The notes under the pieces are model-generated. The model ran no database searches. It was not told the origin of the DNA and was given only the letters and a program-made list of their open reading frames with translations. A stretch of DNA of 64,000 nt from Cyclobacterium marinum DSM 745 (lineage in GTDB: Bacteria; Bacteroidota; Bacteroidia; Cytophagales; Cyclobacteriaceae), in the NCBI RefSeq assembly GCF_000222485.1, contig NC_015914.1:2108001-2172000 (forward strand). Reading direction: 5' to 3'. The position numbers and the translations under genes were made by a program. Shown in pieces: positions 7,700 through 16,460 of this stretch (positions are counted from its first letter, which is position 1; each line of letters opens with the position of its first letter).

Positions 7700-9562
7700 A
7701 TGATCTACCATAAGCTACATCCATTCAGCATCAAATTCTTTGGAATTGCATGTTATATATTCCTAACCCTATTTTCGAGCAAGGTCTACCCCCAAGAGCT
7801 TGCATACCCCGAATTCGAAAATGGGGAGGCCCAGGAAGTGAAGGCTTTTAAGGATCCCGGGAAATGGATTCGTCATGACCTTTGGGTGGAAACAGACTTT
7901 GATAGTGATGCAGATGGAAAGATGGATCGCATGCATGTAGCTGTGACGCGACCTTATCAAACTGAGTATGAAGGATTAAAGCTCCCTGTAATCTACATTT
8001 CAAGCCCCTATTTTACTGGTGTGGCGCCTAATGTTCCGGGTTTATTTTGGGATGTTAAACATGAATTGGGTAAGCCCCCCAAAGAGCGTGCGCATCCGGA
8101 AGTAAAAACAATCTATAAAAGACCTCACATTTCTGATTCCCATATCCGGGAATGGGTTCCCAGAGGATATATTGTGGTTCATTCATCTTCTCCCGGAACA
8201 GGCTTGTCTCAAGGAGCTCCCACAGTAGGTGGGAAAAATGAGTCTCTAGCCCCAAAAGCTGTGATTGAATGGTTATGCGGTCGAAGAGCTGGATATACCA
8301 GCATTGATGGCAATGAAAAAGTTGAAGCGTTTTGGTCTACAGGAAAAGTAGGGATGACTGGAACCTCCTACAACGGAACAATACCCTTAGCCGCTGCCAC
8401 CACCGGAGTGGAAGGTTTAGAGGCCATTATCCCTATTGCCCCCAATACTTCTTATTACCATTATTACCGATCAAATGGCCTTGTTCGCTCTCCCGGAGGT
8501 TATTTGGGAGAGGATATCGATGTACTATATGATTTTATTCATAGTGGGGACACGGCCATGAGGGCGCGCAATAATGCACGGATAAGAGATAAAGAAATGA
8601 GAAAAGGGATGGATCGTGAAACAGGGGATTTCAATGATTTTTGGTTGGGCAAAGACTACCTATATCAGATGGAACCTATGAAGGCAGCACTGCTTATGTC
8701 TCACGGTTTCAATGATTGGAATGTAATGCCGGAACATAGCAATAGAATATATCAAAAGGCTGTAAAAATGGGTATCCCATCTCAGCTTTACTATCACCAA
8801 GATGGACACGGTGGGCCTCCTCCTTTTTCTATGATGAATCGTTGGTTTACAAGATATTTACATGGTATAGAAAATGGAGTTGAAAATGATCCAAAGGTTT
8901 GGATTGTACGTGAAAATGATCCTCATGAAAAACCTACTCCCTATGAAGCTTTTCCTAATCCTGACGCATCTGAAGTTAATCTTTATCTAAATGGAAATGC
9001 CCCTGGTAGAGGTAGTTTGGTATTGGTAAATAATAATATTGAAAGAATTGAGACCCTTGAAGATAATTATTCATTTGATGGCGCAGCCCTGGCTCAAGCG
9101 GAGCATACCGATCACCGTTTAATCTACCTTACACCCGAATTAAAGGAGGATATCCACTTATCCGGCACCGCTGAGATTACCATTAAGCTTTCTTCAAGTA
9201 AACCTGCTGCCAATTTATCTGTATGGCTGGTCTCTTTACCTTGGAATACCTCCAACAAGGCTAAAATTACTGACAACATTATAACCAGAGGATGGGCAGA
9301 TCCTCAAAACCATGCCTCTGAGCGAAAAGGAAAACCCTTGAAACCAGGAAAATTCTATTCCATGACCTTTCCCCTTCAGCCCGATGATCAGATTATTCCC
9401 AAGGGTCAGAAAATAGCTTTGATGATCTTTTCCAGCGACAAAGAATTTACTGTTTGGCCAGAACCGGGAACGAAAATAGCTGTAGACCTTGGTAGCACTG
9501 TTCTTAAGTTGCCGGTGGTAGGTGGGCCAAAGGTCTTAGAAAATAGTTTTTCTCAACCATAA
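7700..9562 (+). CDS. secreted CocE/X-Pro dipeptidyl-peptidase (S15) family hydrolase
   Basis: 620-aa exported serine hydrolase. An N-terminal signal peptide (about residues 1-31, ending near KVYPQE) is followed by an alpha/beta-hydrolase domain with the nucleophile motif GMTGTSYNGT (Ser223), a late Asp in GFNDWNVMPEH and His in YHQDGHGG. The C-terminal ~200 residues form the jelly-roll domain typical of S15/CocE enzymes. The stretch just after the signal (WIRHDLWVETDFDSDADGKMDRMHV) is characteristic of Xaa-Pro dipeptidyl-peptidase-like proteins. It probably hydrolyses peptides in the periplasm, but esterase or acylase activity is also possible in this family. It appears monocistronic. Confidence 0.88.
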   Translation: MIYHKLHPFSIKFFGIACYIFLTLFSSKVYPQELAYPEFENGEAQEVKAFKDPGKWIRHDLWVETDFDSDADGKMDRMHVAVTRPYQTEYEGLKLPVIYISSPYFTGVAPNVPGLFWDVKHELGKPPKERAHPEVKTIYKRPHISDSHIREWVPRGYIVVHSSSPGTGLSQGAPTVGGKNESLAPKAVIEWLCGRRAGYTSIDGNEKVEAFWSTGKVGMTGTSYNGTIPLAAATTGVEGLEAIIPIAPNTSYYHYYRSNGLVRSPGGYLGEDIDVLYDFIHSGDTAMRARNNARIRDKEMRKGMDRETGDFNDFWLGKDYLYQMEPMKAALLMSHGFNDWNVMPEHSNRIYQKAVKMGIPSQLYYHQDGHGGPPPFSMMNRWFTRYLHGIENGVENDPKVWIVRENDPHEKPTPYEAFPNPDASEVNLYLNGNAPGRGSLVLVNNNIERIETLEDNYSFDGAALAQAEHTDHRLIYLTPELKEDIHLSGTAEITIKLSSSKPAANLSVWLVSLPWNTSNKAKITDNIITRGWADPQNHASERKGKPLKPGKFYSMTFPLQPDDQIIPKGQKIALMIFSSDKEFTVWPEPGTKIAVDLGSTVLKLPVVGGPKVLENSFSQP

Positions 9563-9737
9563 AGGAAATGGCTCGAATGTTTTATTAAACCTTGATTAAA
9601 TTGTCTGCGTTTGCAAAAACAGGTGGGTATAAATAGGCATTTATACTTTTTTCTAAGTTTGAGCACCTAAATCACAACCAAATCTAATTTTATCCCATAT
9701 TCCGGGTCATTAATTTATAACCGATTCATTTAAAACC

Positions 9738-10253
9738 ATGAAAACACAAACACTAGCAGTACTCTTCTTATTCTTTATGTCTCACAGTTTATTGGCCCAA
9801 GAAAAAGTAAAAGACTTTTCACTCCCAGCTGTCGGAGATGAAAAACCATTTGTTTTAAGTGAGGCCAAAGGAAAATACGTTGCCTTGCATTTTCTCCTTA
9901 AAACAGAATGTCCTTATTGTATCAGACACACCAACGATTATGTAGAGAAAACCGCCGGCTTGGATGATGTAATTCAAGTTTTTATCAAACCAGACACAGA
10001 TGAAGAAATTTTGGAGTGGGCAGAAAACTTGGAAGAAGACAGTTTTACAATTTATAGAGATGTTGATGCACAATTGGCAGATGAATTGGGGATTCCGGGT
10101 GGTTATTCCTTCCACAACCAATTGGTTCACTACCCGGCTTTAATTTTAATAGGTCCTGATGGAAAAGAAGTGTACAGGTATATAGGAAAGAAGAACTCAG
10201 ATAGGTTGTCTGTCAAAAAGTTTATGGCAGTTTTGGAAGAATTGCAAAAGTAA
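9738..10253 (+). CDS. exported thioredoxin-fold (redoxin) protein
   Basis: 171-aa protein with a signal peptide (cleavage near SLLAQE, residue 21) and a thioredoxin/peroxiredoxin fold. A CPYC motif (Cys58, Cys61) follows KYVALHFLLKTE in the position expected for the redox-active pair, and the cis-Pro segment is HYPALILIGPDGKEVYRYIG. Length and layout fit a periplasmic AhpC/TSA- or TlpA-like redoxin. It could act as a disulfide reductase or peroxidase; the CxxC favours the former. The nearby genes give no clear partner. Confidence 0.8.
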   Translation: MKTQTLAVLFLFFMSHSLLAQEKVKDFSLPAVGDEKPFVLSEAKGKYVALHFLLKTECPYCIRHTNDYVEKTAGLDDVIQVFIKPDTDEEILEWAENLEEDSFTIYRDVDAQLADELGIPGGYSFHNQLVHYPALILIGPDGKEVYRYIGKKNSDRLSVKKFMAVLEELQK

Positions 10254-10307
10254 ATTACTTTTTTTAATAAATGAGCAATGGCCTATGAAGTGAATAGGAA
10301 GTTACTT

Positions 10308-10607
10308 CTAGTGGCTGTTGCTTACTATTAATCCAAGCAGCACCAAGTTGATGAGCATCCGAAATATTCCCAGTAAAATGGCTTTTTTAAGGTGGTCCAC
10401 TAGGTGTCTATTTACCATGCTTAAGTATAAAATCACAGCTATCAAGATAAGATTATAAATGCTAATGCTTATTATTAGGTAATCATACCATACCGAAAGG
10501 TTAAGCCGATAGAATACCCCATAAAGCACATAAATTAACATCGTTAATGTGCTACTACGGGTATTCCATTTATACAAAAGTTCTCGGTTTATTTCTTTTG
10601 CGAACAT
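10308..10607 (-). CDS. hypothetical small membrane protein
   Basis: 99-aa protein with about three hydrophobic segments (residues ~22-40, 43-63 and 78-96) separated by short polar loops such as NRHLVDHLKK. An in-frame stop lies a few codons upstream of the ATG, so no longer version exists. The family is not recognised. A 73-codon hydrophobic frame on the other strand (10547-10768) overlaps its 5' end; I consider the minus-strand frame more protein-like because of its loop composition, but neither is certain. Confidence 0.45.
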   Translation of the reverse strand: MFAKEINRELLYKWNTRSSTLTMLIYVLYGVFYRLNLSVWYDYLIISISIYNLILIAVILYLSMVNRHLVDHLKKAILLGIFRMLINLVLLGLIVSNSH

Positions 10608-10950
10608 TTGGATTTTTTATCAGTCTACATTATTTAACTGCATTCCTAGGTAATATCTTGTTTTCCTATGGTTTTTATTTGATCTTTTTATGGCTAAACC
10701 TTCTAATCCCCGGAATAATTACTGTGGTCACCATTGCCACACCACCAATCCAAAGGATTACGGCTTAAACATGAATTACTCGAGCCAAAGTTATGTTTTC
10801 CATAGATTAAGCTTCTCATTTATCATGATTAAATATACGCAAAACCGGTTATTTTCCTGAGCTTTCTCAATGCTGTTGTTAGATCCCACACATATGAAAA
10901 AAATGGGACATAGCTGCTAAATCTTGCTTGGGTAAGGTTTATCAAAACCA
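10608..10950. other. intergenic region, no convincing gene
   Basis: Region between the small membrane protein and the terminator of the ThuA-domain gene. It contains only a doubtful 73-codon plus-strand frame (10547-10768) and no promoter element I can defend. Confidence 0.4.
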
Positions 10951-10986
10951 AAAGCCCTTCCTACTTATTTGTAAGGAAGGGCTTTT
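10951..10986 (-). terminator. hairpin terminator of the ThuA-domain gene
   Basis: Stem AAAGCCCTTCC paired with GGAAGGGCTTT around a ~13-nt loop, flanked by A and T runs, 44 bp past the minus-strand stop at 11030. Confidence 0.75.
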
Positions 10987-11029
10987 GAGAAAATTGTTAA
11001 TTATCGAAGAAAACATTCTTTCTTAGGAC

Positions 11030-11800
11030 CTATAAGGGTTTGCCTAATGCAGCATACCAAATTCCTCCATAAAGATGATTTAAGAAATCAGGATCTTCAA
11101 AAGCTTCTTCTACATGACCTAGTCCGGTATAAAAAACCCTGCCTCCATCGTATTCATGATACCAAGCTATGGGATGAACAGCACCCATACCCATCTTTTT
11201 ACCATTTCTATTACCTACATCGTAGGAGCTTTCATCAAGTTGAAGAAGTATATTTACTTTGTTGTTAAAATTTTTATATTCATACCATTCATCTGTCCAG
11301 AGCCATTTGTCATTGAGGTGGTAAGTGGAAGGATGGTCTCCATTCATAACCTTTATTCTAGCGGTTTGCTGGTGTGGATGGTGGTTAAATTGACCACCAA
11401 TTAGTTTTGTATACCAAGGCCAATCGTATTCTGTGTCAGTCGCACTATGCACCCCAACTACGCCTTTACCACTTTTAACAAAACGTTCGAAAGCGGCTTT
11501 TTCTTCTGCGTTAAATATGGTACCTGTGGTGCTCATCATAATGATAACATCGTATTTTTCAAGGTTTTTATCATTAACCAACCCGGCATCCTCAGTCGTA
11601 TAAACGGCAAAACGATGTTTTTTTGCCAATTTTTTTATGGCAGCTACTCCTTCAGGAATCGATTGGTGCCTAAAACCGGATGTTTTACTGATAACCAATG
11701 CTCTAAATTGTTGGGCTTGGCCTATGGTAGAAAAGGAAAGGACCAAGAGACTGGTAATCAGTAATGAAAGTATTTTGAATTTATTGATTAGGCTTTTCAT
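11030..11800 (-). CDS. exported ThuA-domain protein
   Basis: 256-aa secreted protein with a signal peptide (residues 1-30, ending GQAQQ) and a complete ThuA-like domain, a class-I glutamine-amidotransferase-like fold. Typical stretches are ALVISKTSGFRHQSIPEGVAAI, GKGVVGVHSATDTEYDWPWYTKLIGGQFNHHP, the region around TDEWYEY and GRVFYTGLGHVEEAF. ThuA proteins are linked to trehalose and other sugar use in proteobacteria, and are often secreted near glycan genes in Bacteroidota, but the reaction is not established. It is the last gene of a minus-strand run with the dipeptidase and SDR genes, 39 bp after the dipeptidase stop, and is followed by a strong hairpin terminator. Confidence 0.88.
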   Translation of the reverse strand: MKSLINKFKILSLLITSLLVLSFSTIGQAQQFRALVISKTSGFRHQSIPEGVAAIKKLAKKHRFAVYTTEDAGLVNDKNLEKYDVIIMMSTTGTIFNAEEKAAFERFVKSGKGVVGVHSATDTEYDWPWYTKLIGGQFNHHPHQQTARIKVMNGDHPSTYHLNDKWLWTDEWYEYKNFNNKVNILLQLDESSYDVGNRNGKKMGMGAVHPIAWYHEYDGGRVFYTGLGHVEEAFEDPDFLNHLYGGIWYAALGKPL

Positions 11801-11839
11801 AGGTTATTGCGTTTAAAATCAGGAACGATTATAGCATTT

Positions 11840-12616
11840 TTATTTAACAATATCGAATTTCTCTTTAGCTATCTTTCTACTGTAGGCATTAAAATGCCAC
11901 CACTCTGAGCCAATACCTTTGAAACCTGCTTCTGTCATTATTTTCCTAAGCAATTGTCTGTTTTCAACTTGTAAAGCTGTTATTTTTCCTTCCTTTAGCA
12001 TCTGCTCTTCCCTATCCGGATAAGCAGGGTATCCAAAAAAATCAAAATCTGTACCCATATCGAGTGTTTCTCCGGTATTGCTTTTGGCCAGGGTAAGATC
12101 CACCGCTACACCGAAATTGTGTAAACTCCCTTTTTGTGGGTTGGCCACATACAAAGGCTTGATGCTATCAGGCTTATCCAATTCATCCCATAAAATCTGT
12201 TGGACAGATTGAGGTCTTACTCCATCGTAAATTAGTAATGTAAGTGATGGGTGTGTTTTTTGTAAGGAATTGTGCACTATTTTTAGCATTTCAATAACTT
12301 CAGGTTGTAGATAGCAATTGGTGAGCTCCCCATACACATCTTTTCCAAAAAAGTTGTTAGTGGTTGAATACCTCAGATCTACGAATACTCCGGGGATTTC
12401 TTTTTGTACATTTAATAGGCCGGCATTCATAAGCCGTTTTTCCAATTCTCCTGTTATTGGAATGCTGTCTTTTTGATCAAGGTTAGCCGAAATGCTTTCC
12501 GTTGATTCAATTTCCTGAAGTTTTCCTGCTGTGATTTGGTTACTTGTTTCATTCCTTCCTTCCCTGCAAGCCGTTAGGCTCAATACCATCACTAGGAACG
12601 TTATTGTTTTTATCAT
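11840..12616 (-). CDS. VanX-like D-alanyl-D-alanine dipeptidase lipoprotein (peptidase M15)
   Basis: 258-aa zinc dipeptidase that would split D-Ala-D-Ala. The N-terminus MIKTITFLVMVLSLTAC is a lipoprotein signal with Cys17 as lipidation site, so it is anchored in an envelope membrane facing the periplasm. Catalytic features of the M15D/VanX group are present: VDLRYSTTNNFFG, YDGVRPQSVQQ, SLHNFGVAVDLTL (His and Asp zinc ligands) and SEWWHF (catalytic Glu and third zinc ligand His). The role is probably peptidoglycan-fragment recycling, not vancomycin resistance; no vanHA-type genes are nearby. The start overlaps the upstream SDR stop by 4 bp, indicating translational coupling. Confidence 0.87.
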   Translation of the reverse strand: MIKTITFLVMVLSLTACREGRNETSNQITAGKLQEIESTESISANLDQKDSIPITGELEKRLMNAGLLNVQKEIPGVFVDLRYSTTNNFFGKDVYGELTNCYLQPEVIEMLKIVHNSLQKTHPSLTLLIYDGVRPQSVQQILWDELDKPDSIKPLYVANPQKGSLHNFGVAVDLTLAKSNTGETLDMGTDFDFFGYPAYPDREEQMLKEGKITALQVENRQLLRKIMTEAGFKGIGSEWWHFNAYSRKIAKEKFDIVK

Positions 12617-13371
12617 TCCTCCTTGTGCAATAAATTGGTGCTTGCCTGAGCGGTGGGCAATACAATAACATCTGCTAAAACCACATGAGGAGGTCTGGTG
12701 ACGGCAAACCTAACCACATCTGCTATATCTTCTGCTTTAAGAGGAGAAAAGCCTTTGTACACATTTTCAGCTTTGTCTTTGTCTCCTTTAAACCTAACCA
12801 TAGAAAATTCAGTGTCTACAAGTCCGGGATTAATTGCCATTACCTTAATTCCATAAGGGTTAAGGTCCAGTCGCATGCCTTTTGTTATGGCATCCACTGC
12901 ATGTTTTGATCCACAGTATACATTGCCTTTGGGATAAACTTCTTTTCCTGCAGTGGAACCAATATTGATAATTTGTCCTCGTTTTCTTTCCACCATTCCC
13001 GGGATGATCTTTTTAGAAACATAGAGCAATCCTTTTACATTAATGTCCATCATGGCATCCCAGTCCTCTTCGCTTCCATCTTGAATAAAGTCAAGTCCGT
13101 GGGCATTACCGGCATTATTGATTAATACTTCTATATTTTTCCATTTATCCGGCAAAGAATCAATGGCCTCATAAACGGCTTTTTTTTCCTTTACATCAAA
13201 AACCAAATAATGGTAGTCAGTATCTTTTGGAAGTTGGTTTTTTAGTTCTACTAATCTATCTTCCCTTCGCCCACAGGCAATAATGGCAAAGCCTTCCTCA
13301 GCTAAATATTTAGCGCAAGCTTTTCCTATGCCGGAGCTCGCACCGGTTATGAATGCAATTTTCTTTTCCAT
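12613..13371 (-). CDS. short-chain dehydrogenase/reductase (YdfG-like)
   Basis: 252-aa NAD(P)-dependent oxidoreductase of the classical SDR family. Visible are the dinucleotide-binding motif TGASSGIG (residues 9-16), the NNAG motif (about 85-88), and catalytic Ser139, Tyr152 and Lys156 in the YxxxK arrangement (YCGSK). Arg residues after the second strand (CGRREDRL) favour NADP. The sequence most resembles the YdfG branch, which oxidises serine, allo-threonine and 3-hydroxy acids, but substrate specificity is inferred. It ends in a 4-bp overlap with the dipeptidase gene. Confidence 0.87.
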   Translation of the reverse strand: MEKKIAFITGASSGIGKACAKYLAEEGFAIIACGRREDRLVELKNQLPKDTDYHYLVFDVKEKKAVYEAIDSLPDKWKNIEVLINNAGNAHGLDFIQDGSEEDWDAMMDINVKGLLYVSKKIIPGMVERKRGQIINIGSTAGKEVYPKGNVYCGSKHAVDAITKGMRLDLNPYGIKVMAINPGLVDTEFSMVRFKGDKDKAENVYKGFSPLKAEDIADVVRFAVTRPPHVVLADVIVLPTAQASTNLLHKEE

Positions 13372-13431
13372 TAGGGAAGTTAAAATTTTTCCCCTAAGAT
13401 TAAAAATCTATGGGCCGGCAATGCTAATACC

Positions 13432-14211
13432 CTACTGAAAATTTAAGTAAATGGTGATAGATTTTCTTTTGATGGATGAAATGGCTCCTGTCATTCGTTC
13501 ATCTGAATATCCCTCTTGGTACAAGTTCATTAAGCCATGAGAAAAGCGGATTTCCGGAGAAAATTTAAAAAATTTAAAATATAAGTCAAAGCCCATACCC
13601 ATTTCTAAAGCCACATCGGAACCTTTTAGTGCGACCGGATCTTCATTGGCTTCTTCTTGATTTTTTGTTCTAAACTGCCCATTGAGCCCACCAATGAAAA
13701 ACATTCGGGTATTGTTAAAACGTTGAGATTTGTATTTAAGCAATAAAGGAATTTCTACAAGTGTTTCTTCTGTAAGAAGTGGAACAGCGTTTATTCCCAC
13801 CCCATTGATAGCATCTGGATCATCGGTAAACAGCTGTAGTTCAGTACGGTATTCATAAAACCCAACTTTGGGTGTAAACATTAGGTTAAATTGATCGTGT
13901 AATCTGGCCGTTACCAAAAAACCCAAGGCAAAGCCGGGAGAAAAACTCGGCATTATAGCCCTAACCTTATCAAGGTTAGGATAATCGGGGTTGAGAAAAT
14001 TATCTGCGTACTTTATTCGTAGCGAACTGTTATGTGCCGCAAGGAAAAAGCCATAGGAAAGCGGTTCATTATCACTTCCCGATGGATTAAAAATAAAACT
14101 TTTCTGCTGTGCTTTTACCAAATTGTTTTGGAAAAAGAGGAGCACTAAAGAAAATAGAATTACTTTATACCAACGTATATTGAGCTTATGCCAAATGTGA
14201 GCGTTTTGCAT
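13432..14211 (-). CDS. porT: PorT, type IX secretion outer-membrane beta-barrel protein
   Basis: 259-aa outer-membrane protein required for gliding and type IX secretion in Bacteroidota. A long N-terminal basic and hydrophobic signal (to about residue 35, VKAQQ) precedes an eight-strand-like barrel sequence with alternating aromatic residues. It ends in a terminal Phe-Gln strand (KSITIYLNFQ). The gene order ubiE-porT opposite engB is a recurrent Bacteroidota arrangement that supports the call. Its start lies 52 bp inside the 3' end of ubiE in another frame, an unusually long overlap. An internal start at the later Met-free signal region is not available, so the overlap looks real. Confidence 0.85.
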   Translation of the reverse strand: MQNAHIWHKLNIRWYKVILFSLVLLFFQNNLVKAQQKSFIFNPSGSDNEPLSYGFFLAAHNSSLRIKYADNFLNPDYPNLDKVRAIMPSFSPGFALGFLVTARLHDQFNLMFTPKVGFYEYRTELQLFTDDPDAINGVGINAVPLLTEETLVEIPLLLKYKSQRFNNTRMFFIGGLNGQFRTKNQEEANEDPVALKGSDVALEMGMGFDLYFKFFKFSPEIRFSHGLMNLYQEGYSDERMTGAISSIKRKSITIYLNFQ

Positions 14212-14882
14212 TGCGTTTTTTTGAAACCTACCCTTTCAAGAATATTAATAAAATCATTTCCATCAGGAAAAGCCTTTACCGATTCGGGCAAATAGGTATA
14301 GGCTGAATTATCCTTTGAGACGATTTTACCAATTTGAGGTAAAATATATTTAAAATAAAAGGAATAAGCTTGTTTCATCGGGAATTTTTTTGGTGTTGAA
14401 AATTCCAAAATCACTGTTTTACCCCCGGGTTTTAATACCCTGTACATATCTGCCAATCCTTTTTCAAGGTTTTCGAAGTTCCTAACCCCAAATGAAACGA
14501 TGACAGCGTCAAACTTATTTTCTTCAAAGAGTAACTTTTCTGAATCTCCCATCTGTAATTCAATTAGGTGATCCAGTTTTTTCTGCTTCATTTTCTTTCG
14601 CCCCTCATTGAGCATACCTTCAGAGATATCTACACCGATAATCTTTTCAGGTTTCAAAGCCAAGGCCTCTATTGCGAAGTCACCTGTACCGGTGGCAATA
14701 TCTAAAATTAGCTTTGGTTTATCTTCCTGCAACATTTTTATGGCTTTCTTTCGCCAGATAATGTCTATGCCTAGGCTAAGAACGTGATTTAGCAAATCGT
14801 AATTTTTGCTAATGTTATTAAACATATTGGCAACTTGTTGCTTTTTGCCTTCTTTTTGATTTTTGTACGGAACTACTGACAT
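14160..14882 (-). CDS. ubiE: demethylmenaquinone methyltransferase
   Basis: 240-aa SAM-dependent C-methyltransferase of the UbiE/MenG family; in a menaquinone-using Bacteroidota it does the last methylation of menaquinone. Motif I is DIATGTGDFAIEAL, followed by GVDISEGML, SFGVRNFENLEKGL and the family signature FSTPKKFPMKQAYSFYFKYILPQIG. The full family length is present and it starts with ATG 14882. It is divergent from engB, with a shared 116-bp promoter region, and its end overlaps porT by 52 bp. Confidence 0.93.
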   Translation of the reverse strand: MSVVPYKNQKEGKKQQVANMFNNISKNYDLLNHVLSLGIDIIWRKKAIKMLQEDKPKLILDIATGTGDFAIEALALKPEKIIGVDISEGMLNEGRKKMKQKKLDHLIELQMGDSEKLLFEENKFDAVIVSFGVRNFENLEKGLADMYRVLKPGGKTVILEFSTPKKFPMKQAYSFYFKYILPQIGKIVSKDNSAYTYLPESVKAFPDGNDFINILERVGFKKTQCKTLTFGISSIYVGIK

Positions 14883-14950
14883 GGCTTCTTATTTCAATAC
14901 AATATTACTAAGTAAACTTGAGCAATGGAAAATTGTTAATGAATTAATGG

Positions 14951-14983
14951 TTTGGAGACCTTTCAGGAATTTACTTACCTTTG
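14951..14983 (+). promoter_or_regulatory. Bacteroidota-type promoter for engB
   Basis: TTTG at 14951-14954 and TACCTTTG at 14976-14983 match the Bacteroidota -33 (TTTG) and -7 (TAnnTTTG) elements, 21 bp apart. The engB ATG at 14999 lies 16 bp past the -7 element. The earlier in-frame TTG at 14981 lies inside the promoter, which argues against it as a start. Confidence 0.65.
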
Positions 14984-14998
14984 CAAGAAAAAAGAGCT

Positions 14999-15604
14999 AT
15001 GTTGAAGAATGCACGCTTTTTAATGAGTAATTCAGACCATACTAAGTGCCCGGCACCAACGAAGCCGGAGTTTGCTTTTATTGGTAGATCCAATGTTGGT
15101 AAAAGCTCGCTTATTAACATGCTAACCAATCACAAACACTTGGCTAAAACCTCTGGTAAGCCTGGTAAAACGCAGTTAATCAATCATTTTGAAATTGATT
15201 CACGCTGGTATATGGTCGATCTTCCGGGTTATGGATTTGCCAAAGCGAATAAAAAACTGAAAGCCGAATGGAATAAGATGATTCGAAATTACCTAACCGA
15301 AAGGGAAAATTTGGTTTCAGTATTTGTTTTGATTGATAGTCGACTTAACCCACAAGCGATAGATATCGAATTTATTACTTGGTGTGGTCAGTTGGAATTG
15401 CCGGTTACATTGATTTTTACCAAGGCAGACAAGCAATCCCAATCAAAAACTTCAGATAATGTGCATCGATTTCTCGATGAGATGGAAAAAATGTTTGTTG
15501 AAGCACCGGAGTTTTTCGTAACCTCTGCCATGACAAGTGTAGGTAGAGAAGAATTAAGCCAATTTATAGAAGAAAACGTATCTGAATATTATGAGGAGGG
15601 GTAA
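14999..15604 (+). CDS. engB: ribosome biogenesis GTP-binding protein YsxC/EngB
   Basis: 201-aa GTPase needed for large ribosomal subunit assembly. G1 is GRSNVGKSS (residues 29-37), the switch region is SGKPGKTQ, G3 is DLPGYGFAK, G4 is FTKADK and G5 is TSAMTSVG. The length is normal. I chose ATG 14999 rather than TTG 14981 because a -7 promoter element overlaps the TTG, and because the family starts shortly before this Leu-Lys segment. It is transcribed divergently from ubiE-porT, the usual neighbourhood in Bacteroidota. Confidence 0.94.
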   Translation: MLKNARFLMSNSDHTKCPAPTKPEFAFIGRSNVGKSSLINMLTNHKHLAKTSGKPGKTQLINHFEIDSRWYMVDLPGYGFAKANKKLKAEWNKMIRNYLTERENLVSVFVLIDSRLNPQAIDIEFITWCGQLELPVTLIFTKADKQSQSKTSDNVHRFLDEMEKMFVEAPEFFVTSAMTSVGREELSQFIEENVSEYYEEG

Positions 15605-15631
15605 ACACCCCGATCTTTCTTGAGATAATCA

Positions 15632-15639
15632 TATATTTG
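15632..15639 (+). promoter_or_regulatory. candidate -7 promoter element upstream of the DUF5606 gene
   Basis: TATATTTG matches TAnnTTTG and lies 23 bp before the ATG at 15663. No good -33 TTTG is at the expected distance, so this rests on the -7 element alone. Confidence 0.45.
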
Positions 15640-15662
15640 CAGCCAATAAAAAAATAACTATC

Positions 15663-16100
15663 ATGGAATTTAAAGACATTGCCACTGTTGCTGGAAAACC
15701 AGGTTTATATAAAGTGTTGAAGCCCAGTAGAAGTGGGGTTATCCTTGAATCTTTGGATGAAAAAAAGGGTAAACTAGTAGTAGGCGCCGCCCAGCGGGTT
15801 TCTTTACTGAGTGAAATATCCATTTATACCCTTACGGAAGAAGGAGCTTCTCCTTTACAGGATATTATGGTGAAAATTGAAAAGGAATTCCAAGGTGATA
15901 CAGGTTTGGAAGGAGCTGACAAAGAAGAATACCAAGCATTTATGAAACATATCCTGCCTGAATTTGACGAAGATCGGGTTTATGCTTCTGATGTTAAAAA
16001 ACTGATCAACTGGTACCATATTATTCGTACTCAATGTCCTGAGGTCTTGGATGAAGAGACTGGAAAGGAAGACAACAAAACTGAGGAAGAAGAAAAATAA
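15663..16100 (+). CDS. DUF5606 family protein
   Basis: 145-aa cytosolic protein of a family widespread in Bacteroidota, usually annotated DUF5606. The conserved N-terminus MEFKDIATVAGKPGLYKVLK is followed by GVILESLDEKKGKLVVGA and VSLLSEISIYT. The C-terminal helical part ends in a very acidic tail of Glu and Lys. The beta-rich first ~60 residues look like a small barrel. The function is unknown. A 5-bp gap to the next small gene suggests co-translation. Confidence 0.85.
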   Translation: MEFKDIATVAGKPGLYKVLKPSRSGVILESLDEKKGKLVVGAAQRVSLLSEISIYTLTEEGASPLQDIMVKIEKEFQGDTGLEGADKEEYQAFMKHILPEFDEDRVYASDVKKLINWYHIIRTQCPEVLDEETGKEDNKTEEEEK

Positions 16101-16105
16101 TAGGC

Positions 16106-16426
16106 ATGAATTCATCCCTTGATAATTCATGCCTTATCAAGACAGTTGCAGTAGATTTAAATAATTTACTGCAATTGCCTGATCTACCGGAAGAAATTGA
16201 CAGAGAGGGCTTGGCAAGAGCCATTGAGCCGGTTATTGCTCACTTGCTCAGTCATGAATTTGAAAGATTTCTCCAGCTATGTTATCGTTTTGACCTTGGG
16301 GAAGGAAAAGTGAAAACAATATTAAATACCTGTCCTCCTGAGGAAGTTTCATTTCAAATGTCACTTGCAATAATTGATCGCCAAATGTTAAAGGTTATCC
16401 TTCGCAAGAAATACAGCGACTATTAA
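16106..16426 (+). CDS. hypothetical protein downstream of the DUF5606 gene
   Basis: 106-aa soluble, probably all-helical protein of no family I recognise. It starts 5 bp after the DUF5606 stop, so co-expression is likely. The sequence has ordinary composition with amphipathic stretches (LARAIEPVIAHLLSHEFERF, MSLAIIDRQMLKVILRKK), supporting a real gene. No catalytic motif is visible. It ends 35 bp from the convergent fbp gene. Confidence 0.65.
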   Translation: MNSSLDNSCLIKTVAVDLNNLLQLPDLPEEIDREGLARAIEPVIAHLLSHEFERFLQLCYRFDLGEGKVKTILNTCPPEEVSFQMSLAIIDRQMLKVILRKKYSDY

Positions 16427-16460
16427 TTGTTTTAAGCAAATTGCTATATAGGTCCCTGAA

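Noticed and set aside
10547..10768. 73-codon hydrophobic frame on the plus strand overlapping a minus-strand membrane-protein gene
   Set aside because: Less gene-like composition and no promoter; I kept the opposite-strand frame as the more likely gene, though with low confidence.
11840..12616. Vancomycin resistance VanX
   Set aside because: VanX-like fold is present, but there are no vanH or vanA-type ligase genes nearby; a peptidoglycan recycling role is more likely.
14981..14998. TTG start of engB upstream of ATG 14999
   Set aside because: It overlaps the -7 promoter element.
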